From NCBI GenBank assembly GCA_016787045.1, contig JAEUVA010000038.1, positions 62,001 to 126,000 of the forward strand: a stretch of 64,000 nucleotides of DNA, written 5' to 3'. The first letter of the stretch is position 1. Each line of letters opens with the position of its first letter. The notes under the pieces were generated by a model. It saw only the letters and a list, made by a program, of their open reading frames with translations, was not told where the DNA came from and ran no database searches. The position numbers were made by a program, and so were the translations under genes. This stretch comes from Chitinophagales bacterium. Its GTDB lineage: Bacteria; Bacteroidota; Bacteroidia; Chitinophagales; LD1. Shown here piece after piece: positions 7,640-14,730 of the stretch.

Positions 7640-8946
7640 GAAGTTGGAATTTCAAAATCATTGGCCGGTTGTTAGAAGTTGGAAGTGGAATACATTTTCG
7701 TACCGTGCTCGCGTGGCTGATACTGTTCTTATTTATAGCTCCGGTAAGTGCTCAAACTACAAAGCAAAAGAAAGAGCAGCTTCAGCAACAGATGGATAAA
7801 ATTCAGAAAGAGATAAAGCTGATACAAGAAGCGCTGAAAAAAAATGAAAAAACCAAAGAGAAGAGTTTAACCGAGATACAAACCCTGCAAGCCAAAATCA
7901 AATCGCGTGAAAAACTGATTGGCAACATCAGCAGCCAGATAGGCGACCTCGATGAAACCATAGATGCCACACAACAAGAGATTGATACCAAAACTGCCGA
8001 AGTAGAAAAAATGAAACAGCATTATGCTGCCATGTTGCGCAAGAGCTACGAAAACGGGCAACTGCGCAGCGAAATGGCTTTCTTGCTTTCTGCCAATTCA
8101 TTTTATGATGCCGTACGCAAATACAATTACTTAGTAAAGGTAGCTGATTACAGGCGCAATCAAGCCAAAGTTATTCAGCAGCATATTGCCGATTTGCAGT
8201 CCAAAAAGGATACTCTGGAAGATACCAAGCACCAAAAAGAAAACCTGTTGGTGCGGCAAACGGAGCAAAAGAAAGAACTGGAAACAGAGAAAAAAGAAAA
8301 AGACAATGCTGTAGCCCAACTGCAAGACAAAGAAAAAAAGTTGCGTAAACAGATTGAAGAAAAAAATAAAGCGGCTCAACAGCTAAACACCCGCATACAA
8401 GCCATTATTGAAGACGAAATACGGCAAGCTAAAAAGAAAGCAGAAGAGTTAGCCAAGAAAAATAATACCGCTCCACCACCCACAGAGAAAAAAGAGGTGA
8501 TGCCGCTTACGCCCGAAGAGCAAGCACTGAGCAAAGATTTTACGCTCAACAAGGGCAAACTACCTTGGCCGGTAACTAAGGGAGTTATCATTTCATCATT
8601 TGGCAAGCACGAACATCCTGCACTAAAGGGTGTTATGATAGAGAATAATGGCGTGGACATTCGCTCAGAAGTAGGAGCCGATGCCAGAGTGGTGTTTGAA
8701 GGTGAAGTGGTGAGTGTTTTCTTTTTGCCGGGTCTGCAAAACTGTGTGATAGTGAAACATGGGGAGTATTTTACGGTGTACTCGGGCATAGAAAGCGTGA
8801 ATGTGAAACCCAATCAAAAGGTGAATGTGAAACAAAGTTTGGGCAAACTGTTTTCAGATAAAACCGATAATAACTTTACAAAAGTGCACATAGAAGTGTG
8901 GAAGGGTAAAGAAAAACTGGACCCACAACTTTGGCTAGCGGGTTAA
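7636..8946 (+). CDS. EnvC-like murein hydrolase activator with degenerate M23 (LytM) domain
   Basis: A 436-residue protein with an N-terminal membrane/signal segment (VLAWLILFLFIAPVSAQ), a long coiled coil from about residue 40 to 275 rich in Lys/Glu/Gln, and a C-terminal LytM domain from about residue 310. The metal-site motif HxGxD reads NNGVD, so the zinc-ligand His is Asn. The catalytic His of the YxH motif is Gly (VYSG). The HxH pair retains only its last His (KVHIE). With three of the key His missing, it should be a non-catalytic activator of amidases, as EnvC is in enterobacteria, not a hydrolase. It is coupled to the DUF4292 gene by a 4-nt overlap. Confidence 0.85.
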   Translation: MRSWNFKIIGRLLEVGSGIHFRTVLAWLILFLFIAPVSAQTTKQKKEQLQQQMDKIQKEIKLIQEALKKNEKTKEKSLTEIQTLQAKIKSREKLIGNISSQIGDLDETIDATQQEIDTKTAEVEKMKQHYAAMLRKSYENGQLRSEMAFLLSANSFYDAVRKYNYLVKVADYRRNQAKVIQQHIADLQSKKDTLEDTKHQKENLLVRQTEQKKELETEKKEKDNAVAQLQDKEKKLRKQIEEKNKAAQQLNTRIQAIIEDEIRQAKKKAEELAKKNNTAPPPTEKKEVMPLTPEEQALSKDFTLNKGKLPWPVTKGVIISSFGKHEHPALKGVMIENNGVDIRSEVGADARVVFEGEVVSVFFLPGLQNCVIVKHGEYFTVYSGIESVNVKPNQKVNVKQSLGKLFSDKTDNNFTKVHIEVWKGKEKLDPQLWLAG

Positions 8947-9005
8947 AAACATCATTTAATTCTGGTGGGTCAAGCAACCAAGTAGATTTAACCACAAATA
9001 CACGT

Positions 9006-9233
9006 ATGAAAATTTTAGAATATTTTGAGAAAGCATGGATTATGGCCATGGTAGCAGCTTTTGGAGTGGCTACTTACAATCTAATTACGCTACAGGTTTT
9101 TGACCGCCATGTTTACTTCCCGATTATCTGTGGTGTTTTTTGCGTGCTGATATGGTACAACCTGCGCGGGCAGCGCAAGTTCAGAGAAAAAATGCTGCAA
9201 GATGAGCAGCACAAAACAGATAAACCCTCATAG
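9006..9233 (+). CDS. Small two-helix membrane protein
   Basis: A 75-residue protein starting MKILEYFEKAW at the ATG at 9006. It has two predicted membrane helices (AMVAAFGVATYNLITL and FPIICGVFCVLIWY) and a charged C-terminal tail (RGQRKFREKML). It is 59 nt downstream of the EnvC-like gene, which suggests cotranscription. I recognise no named family with certainty; similar short proteins are common in Bacteroidota. Function unknown. Confidence 0.65.
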   Translation: MKILEYFEKAWIMAMVAAFGVATYNLITLQVFDRHVYFPIICGVFCVLIWYNLRGQRKFREKMLQDEQHKTDKPS

Positions 9234-9253
9234 AGCATTCAACAGTCCTCTGT

Positions 9254-10081
9254 TTATCCCAACGGGCACAATTGCTCACTCACTTCCCACAGCTTTTTCT
9301 GCATCTCTGCATCCTCAGAGGTAGTTGATGGTTTCTTCTCGCGGCATTTATCAAAATACTTTCCTGTAACTCCTTTTACATCTGTGGACGATGCAAGATA
9401 AACAGATGTTTTTGCGCCTTCTTCAAGGGGCACACCCAAAATCATGGTCATCAGCTTCCATGCAGCGCCAGCGTACCAGGCCGTACCCTTATTGCCTATT
9501 TGCGTATCTACCACTCCCGGATGGAGGCAATTTACGGTAACATGAGTGTTGGACAATCTTTTGGCTAATTCTTTTGTAAACAGCACATTAGCCAGCTTAG
9601 ATTGTGCGTAGGCAGTGTTTACAAAGTATCCCTTGTTTTGGGTAAATGATTCTATATCTATTTTCCCTCTGTAATGCGAGTCTGACGAAACATTCACTAT
9701 TCTCGCATATTCAGATTTTTTAATGTTTTCTAACAGCAAATTGGTTAACAGAAAGTAGGCGAAGTGATTGGTGGCAATGGTGCGCTCAATGCCATCATTC
9801 GTCAAAATAAACTCGGTAGCCACTCCTCCGGCATTATTGATGAGCACATCTACAATGGGTAGCTGAGTTTCAATTTCTGCGGCTGCTTTTCTGATTGATT
9901 TTTGCGAAGATAAGTCGGCAATAAAAAAACCTTTTGCGCCCAGTTCTGCTTTCACCGCTTGTGCCCGCTCTATGTTGCGGGCAATAAAATAAACTTCTGT
10001 TCCTTGCCTAATTAACTCTTTGGCTGTGGCATATCCGATGCCAGAAGTAGCGCCTGTTATCAAAACCTTCTTTGCAACCAT
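9254..10081 (-). CDS. Short-chain dehydrogenase/reductase
   Basis: A 275-residue classical SDR, close to the retinol-dehydrogenase-like group by its pattern. The N-terminal cofactor motif is TGATSGIG. The NNAGG motif lies near residue 87, the catalytic Ser in VNVSSDSH and the YAQSK pair (Tyr and Lys) near residue 160, followed by LHPGVVDT. An Arg two residues after the first strand (IARNIERA) favours NADP(H). The substrate is unknown. It is divergently oriented to the small secreted protein at 10150, with a 16-bp palindrome between them. Confidence 0.9.
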   Translation of the reverse strand: MVAKKVLITGATSGIGYATAKELIRQGTEVYFIARNIERAQAVKAELGAKGFFIADLSSQKSIRKAAAEIETQLPIVDVLINNAGGVATEFILTNDGIERTIATNHFAYFLLTNLLLENIKKSEYARIVNVSSDSHYRGKIDIESFTQNKGYFVNTAYAQSKLANVLFTKELAKRLSNTHVTVNCLHPGVVDTQIGNKGTAWYAGAAWKLMTMILGVPLEEGAKTSVYLASSTDVKGVTGKYFDKCREKKPSTTSEDAEMQKKLWEVSEQLCPLG

Positions 10082-10106
10082 GTTTCTTAATTTGTGTTAT
10101 GCAATA

Positions 10107-10122
10107 GAACAAATTTTTGTTC
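10107..10122. promoter_or_regulatory. 16-bp palindrome in a divergent intergenic region
   Basis: GAACAAATTTTTGTTC is a perfect 7-bp inverted repeat around TT, between divergent starts at 10081 and 10150. It has the size and symmetry of a dimeric-repressor operator. No regulator gene is adjacent, and A/T-rich palindromes also occur by chance. Confidence 0.3.
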
Positions 10123-10149
10123 GTCTCCTTTTATACTAAAGCTCTACCG

Positions 10150-10497
10150 ATGAAAAAAATCTTAACCACCATATTTTTTTTATTGATGGCAGTTCCTGCT
10201 GTTGTTCTTGCGTTCGGCACCGATTCATCAAAAATTGAGTTGCTCAGCGTGAGCCCCGAGCCGTTTCGCGAAGAGCTGAAGTTTGCCTTTAAAGTGCATG
10301 ATGGCGCAGACCATATTGTAAAAATTGTAATACATGATGTAAATCATCACAAAATTTTAACAGAAGAGGTACATGTATATCCCGGCCACGAAATGCTCAC
10401 CATCAGCACTATAGACTTTTGGGCAAAGGGCATGTATTCGGTAAAGGTAAAGGTAGATGGCAAGCTGTATATGCTCCGAAAGTTCAGGCACGACTAA
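10150..10497 (+). CDS. Small secreted protein resembling a free-standing T9SS sorting domain
   Basis: A 115-residue protein with a signal peptide (IFFLLMAVPAVVLAF) and then about 90 residues that follow the type A T9SS C-terminal sorting-domain pattern. SPEPFREELKFAF stands where sorting domains have YPNPFxxxLxI. VKIVIHDVNHHKI matches the VxVYDxxGRxV strand, and AKGMYSVKVKVDGKL matches the AGxYxVxVxxxG motif. The last residues (RKFRHD) replace the usual short basic end. True sorting domains sit at the end of long cargo, so an isolated one is odd. The start at 10150 is chosen because the signal peptide begins there. Confidence 0.6.
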   Translation: MKKILTTIFFLLMAVPAVVLAFGTDSSKIELLSVSPEPFREELKFAFKVHDGADHIVKIVIHDVNHHKILTEEVHVYPGHEMLTISTIDFWAKGMYSVKVKVDGKLYMLRKFRHD

Positions 10498-10502
10498 TGC
10501 CT

Positions 10503-11387
10503 TTATTTCTTTCCCGTTGTAAAATACACTCCGGTAAGAATGAGTGCCATACCCCCTAATTGTATGGCACTAAGGGTTTCGCCAAACCACAAGCCCCATG
10601 CCACGGCCACAATGGGTATAAGGTATGTAACACTCGCAGCAAAAAGCGCATCTGTACGCTGTACCAAACGGTAAAAAAGCACCCACGCTAATAATGTGCC
10701 GGCTATCGACAATGTAGCTACACTAGCCAATGCGCCATTAACATTGCCCAAGGCAATTTTTTGAGGCGCATCGCTAAACAAAAACAACACAAAAGCCGGA
10801 ACACCAATCATACACATAGCAAGTGCGGTACTATACAAAGGATGTAAATTTTGCATGCGTTGTTTGGTAATGTTGGTGCTCATGCCATAACAAAAAGTGG
10901 CAACAACCGGCAAAAAGCTATACAACACATTCACTTGTAAATTTCCTACGGACTTACCTAAAACCAATACCACCGCCCCGGCAAAACCCATGAGCACGCC
11001 AATAATTTTTAGTCGGGAGATGCCCACGTTAAATAAAAAATAGCCCACTACTATTGTCCAAAGTGGTGATAAAGAATTGAGTATTCCGTTCACCGCACTC
11101 TCCGAGTGCGTCATAGAAAATGCAAACAAAAAAGCCGGAGCGCCACTTCCAAAAATACCGATTTGCAAAACGGTAGTGTACTTGTCTCTTGGAATTGTTT
11201 TTACCGCTTTGTACACAAAAGGTAACGAGGCAAAAAAAGTAATACTAATGCGCAACGATGCTAACTCAACTGCTGTAAACGATTGCAGCCCATTTTTTAT
11301 GAGGATGTATGAACTGCCCCAGATAAAAGTAAGGAGCAGCAACAAGAGCCAGTTTTCATTGTTATGGTGCGAGGTGTGCTGATTCAT
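10503..11387 (-). CDS. EamA-family (DMT superfamily) transporter
   Basis: A 294-residue integral membrane protein with ten predicted helices arranged as two EamA halves. The first half begins with LLLLLTFIWGSSYILIKNGL, whose WGSS(F/Y) signature is typical of the family. The second half begins near residue 150 (LYSFLPVVATFCYGMSTNITK). Such carriers usually export amino acids or other small metabolites; the substrate cannot be inferred. It is convergent with the small secreted protein (5 nt apart) and divergent from the large exported protein gene at 11553. Confidence 0.9.
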   Translation of the reverse strand: MNQHTSHHNNENWLLLLLLTFIWGSSYILIKNGLQSFTAVELASLRISITFFASLPFVYKAVKTIPRDKYTTVLQIGIFGSGAPAFLFAFSMTHSESAVNGILNSLSPLWTIVVGYFLFNVGISRLKIIGVLMGFAGAVVLVLGKSVGNLQVNVLYSFLPVVATFCYGMSTNITKQRMQNLHPLYSTALAMCMIGVPAFVLFLFSDAPQKIALGNVNGALASVATLSIAGTLLAWVLFYRLVQRTDALFAASVTYLIPIVAVAWGLWFGETLSAIQLGGMALILTGVYFTTGKK

Positions 11388-11552
11388 GAGTGCGCTAATA
11401 TCTGAAAGGGATGCGCACTACCCAATTTTAACGCCATCACTAAAAAGGACACCGGTAGTTTTTACTGTTCAATACTTTTAAAATGGCCATACCTTTTTAC
11501 GCCTCATTGCGTATAATATTACTGGCCATTGCCTTATGTTGGCACAGACAAA

Positions 11553-14500
11553 ATGAAGCGGCTGGTAAGAGATGTTATATTCTTGTTTTTCTTGTTGTTT
11601 TCAGCAAGCGGTTTCGCGCTTGCAGTTAACGACAGTACCACTGCCGATGTGTATGATACGGAGCGCAAATTGCTACTGCAAAAAATCAACTATGAGAAAA
11701 GCCGCATAGCCAATGAGTATAAAGGTGCTGATGAACGGCTTTTTAACCTCACAGATAGTGTTCAACTGTTCATTGATGAACAAAAAATAGCTAAACCGGA
11801 GCGCAACGCACTACTGCACCGTCTGTATTCGTTCTTGGTGGGTATGAGTCGCTATAACACTGAGTCGCTACTCAAAAATGGCACCTACTTGGCGGTACTC
11901 AGCTACTACCCCATAATGATTGAGTGGGATCAGAAAGATGAGTTACTCCGCAACTTAAAGCGGTATGGCAATTTCTCGGTAAAGGCCGCCCGTCTAATAC
12001 CTAACGATACTGTGGCTGAAGAATTTTTGATGGATTATCTCAAAGATCATCCCGATGAAATATTCCGCTATACCGAAGAGTTTGAAGACCGAAAGTTTGC
12101 GATAAGTATTCTGGAGAAAGCCGTGCGCTTAGCCCCCGAATCGGCTAAACGGTATTTTAATAGCACCAATGCGGTTAGCACTCTACTTTCGGGCAGTAGA
12201 GATTTATACGTAAAAAAATGCTACGAGATTTATAGTCGCTTTGGTATTCGCTCCCGTGCCTATTTATTGCTTGATGATATTGTGCAAAATGGCATGACAT
12301 TAGAAACCGCAGATTCATTGGGCAACGCTCCGGATAAAATGTTTTCGCGGGTGGTTGCGCTTTCGGTAAAGTATGAGGCCAATGTAACTTACTCCATATA
12401 CCGATACATGGATATCTATTGTATTGATGCCATGCGTAAAATTAATAATGATGTGTTGAGTGGCAGCGCTGTACAAAACAGCGTTTCTTTTCGCACACCA
12501 GAAGAAATGTTTGTGATGATTGGTTACGGATTTAAAGAAACAACCGTCAAAACACTTCAATTGCTTTTTGATGAATTAAGAAAAAAAGCCACGGGAATTC
12601 CGGTGAGTAGTGTGATGGTGGCATCTATGGACAAAACAAAGCTGAAAGAGTTAGTAATTTATGCCGATAAAAATCAGTTGTTAGACAAGTTGCTGACATT
12701 AGTTGATGATGAAAAAAAGGACTACTTATTAGCGCTTACCACATTGGAAGAAAAAACGGATTTGTTTCCTCCGTTTAAAACCTTTATACGCGAAAGCCCC
12801 GCTACAAAAAACGAACCCGAAGACAAGGTACTAAATGAAATAGCCAAGGCAAAGCCCACACAACCGGTAGCCGCTGATACACTTGCCGAAAGCGGCATGC
12901 CCTCACAAATAGACAAACCGTTAACACTAAAAAAGTATGAGCCCACGGCAGACATCGTACCTACTCCGGCACCGGAACCTGAGCCGGCAGTAGAGCCGAT
13001 AAGCATACACATTGACGAGCAAACGAAAAAAATAATGTCACTCAAAAAGAATATTCTGCAAACGCTGCAAAACATTTCGGCATTTATAGAAACTGACTAT
13101 GCAGATGAAATTTTGCTTTATGCAGCAGAAAAAGAACCCGATGAATTGTTTAAAAAAATTGAACAGTTTAAAAACAAACGAAATGCCTTAAAAATATTAG
13201 AAGCATGTGCCATCAACGCTCCGGTATCTGTTAAACGCTATTTGTACAACCCGCAACATCCGGTTAACTATATTCTCAGCTACAGTAAAAGCGAAGACAT
13301 ACTTAAAATACTCAGCATTAACACACAGATGGGCTATCACAGCAAACCATTTTTGCTGATAGATGATTTGCTGACCAATAAAATTACTGTAGAGCAAGCT
13401 GTAGAAACGGCCAAAGACTCTAGACAGCTTTTTGCGGCAATTGTCAAAATTATATCGCGCCCCGAATACAAAGGCGCATACAGCATACAGCGCGAATTGC
13501 GCGATTACAGTTTGCGCTTTATACGCGAAATCAACGATAAAATTGCATCCGGATCTACACAGCCATTTTACGCTGTAGAAGGATTCAGCTCTGCTGAACT
13601 CTACTTTCTTATGCTCTATGGCAGAGATGAAGTATTCACTTCCACCTTCAATGGCTTGTTCAAACGCTTCATCAGTAAGTTGCCCGCAGACAATACAAGC
13701 ACATTCTTACAATCGGTAAGCTACAATCAGTTTCGCGATTTTCTATCACTGTGTGCAAACTTCGGTGTGCTGGAAGAACTGCTAAGTAAAACATCTGACA
13801 CCAACCGAAACTCATTGCTCGGAAAATATGTTGCAAATCTGGAAACTGAGCATGATAACATTACCTCTGTTGTACTTCTGGCTGAAGGTATTTCTAATCT
13901 TAAAGATGAACGGCTACTTGTCACTATTCAGCAATTGGTAAAAGGCGAGTATGATCGGGTAGCTAAAGCTGAAAACAACATTGGTATATCCATTTACGGG
14001 ATACTGGCGAGTATTATTTCTGCCAATGCAAAAACCGAGTATGTGTGGTACAAAAAAGTGTCCCGACAATTTGCTGTGGCTCCGGTAAACAACATGGCCA
14101 GCAATACACTCTTTTTACAGGGTGTGTGTGTAGAGCAAATGTATTTTTACAATGATGATGACGGTCGCAGCTCTTTTACCAATTTTATGAACACTTACCG
14201 CTCTCAGACAGCTTGGGCTATTGAAGATAAATACAGTTTTGTTCGTATATACTCTAATCAGGGTTTACAAGTAGAAATATTGGCCAACAAACCCGAGTAT
14301 GATGAAAACGGCATAAATGCCATCAATACTTATCTTAAGGAAAAAAGCATGAAACCCACCGTTATTGTACACCGCGGGCATAGCTTTCATACCGAAAGCA
14401 CTTTGGAAAAAGTGCCTCCTTCTGCCAAACTGGTGTTTGTGGGTTCTTGTGGTGGGTTCTACAAAATTGCCTTGGCGCTCAGTAATTCGCCTAATGCGCA

Positions 14501-14723
14501 CATTATTTCTACCAAGCAAATAGGTACAAAAACTGTTAATGATGCCATGCTGCTTGCGCTTAATGAAAATATACGCCAAGGCAAGGACATTATATGGAAC
14601 GAATTTTGGGATAAGATGCGTGAAAAGCTGGGCAACAATCAGTACTTCAGTGATTACATACCTCCTAACAAAAACATGGAATCAATTTTTATTAAAGCGT
14701 ACTATAACATACTTGGCGTATAA
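11553..14723 (+). CDS. Large exported protein with C-terminal clan CD cysteine-peptidase-like domain (paralogue 1)
   Basis: A 1056-residue protein I do not recognise as a named family. It has a signal peptide (VIFLFFLLFSASGFALA) and helical repeats in two related blocks, about residues 137-343 and 503-710, separated by a Pro/Glu-rich linker near 462-484. The C-terminal domain spans about 863-1056. In that domain His940 and His943 (VHRGHS) are followed 26 residues after His940 by Cys966 in the hydrophobic-strand motif VFVGSCGG, then by IISTKQIGT. This His then hydrophobic-strand-Cys arrangement is that of clan CD peptidases (caspase, gingipain, CHAT). Activity is inference. A shorter paralogue follows immediately. 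ATG 11553 is chosen for its signal peptide. Confidence 0.8.
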   Translation: MKRLVRDVIFLFFLLFSASGFALAVNDSTTADVYDTERKLLLQKINYEKSRIANEYKGADERLFNLTDSVQLFIDEQKIAKPERNALLHRLYSFLVGMSRYNTESLLKNGTYLAVLSYYPIMIEWDQKDELLRNLKRYGNFSVKAARLIPNDTVAEEFLMDYLKDHPDEIFRYTEEFEDRKFAISILEKAVRLAPESAKRYFNSTNAVSTLLSGSRDLYVKKCYEIYSRFGIRSRAYLLLDDIVQNGMTLETADSLGNAPDKMFSRVVALSVKYEANVTYSIYRYMDIYCIDAMRKINNDVLSGSAVQNSVSFRTPEEMFVMIGYGFKETTVKTLQLLFDELRKKATGIPVSSVMVASMDKTKLKELVIYADKNQLLDKLLTLVDDEKKDYLLALTTLEEKTDLFPPFKTFIRESPATKNEPEDKVLNEIAKAKPTQPVAADTLAESGMPSQIDKPLTLKKYEPTADIVPTPAPEPEPAVEPISIHIDEQTKKIMSLKKNILQTLQNISAFIETDYADEILLYAAEKEPDELFKKIEQFKNKRNALKILEACAINAPVSVKRYLYNPQHPVNYILSYSKSEDILKILSINTQMGYHSKPFLLIDDLLTNKITVEQAVETAKDSRQLFAAIVKIISRPEYKGAYSIQRELRDYSLRFIREINDKIASGSTQPFYAVEGFSSAELYFLMLYGRDEVFTSTFNGLFKRFISKLPADNTSTFLQSVSYNQFRDFLSLCANFGVLEELLSKTSDTNRNSLLGKYVANLETEHDNITSVVLLAEGISNLKDERLLVTIQQLVKGEYDRVAKAENNIGISIYGILASIISANAKTEYVWYKKVSRQFAVAPVNNMASNTLFLQGVCVEQMYFYNDDDGRSSFTNFMNTYRSQTAWAIEDKYSFVRIYSNQGLQVEILANKPEYDENGINAINTYLKEKSMKPTVIVHRGHSFHTESTLEKVPPSAKLVFVGSCGGFYKIALALSNSPNAHIISTKQIGTKTVNDAMLLALNENIRQGKDIIWNEFWDKMREKLGNNQYFSDYIPPNKNMESIFIKAYYNILGV

Positions 14724-14730
14724 TTTGTAT

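Noticed and set aside
11482..11530. Inverted repeat AATGGCCA...TGGCCATT and the hairpin TACGC...GCGTA upstream of the large exported protein gene
   Set aside because: Short and built on the self-complementary GGCC; no T-run and no clear place in a promoter. Left as unexplained intergenic sequence.
14539..14730. Extended N-terminus of the second peptidase-like paralogue overlapping the first gene
   Set aside because: Starting at 14731 or 14749 gives a proper signal peptide; the extension lies inside the conserved end of the upstream gene in another frame.
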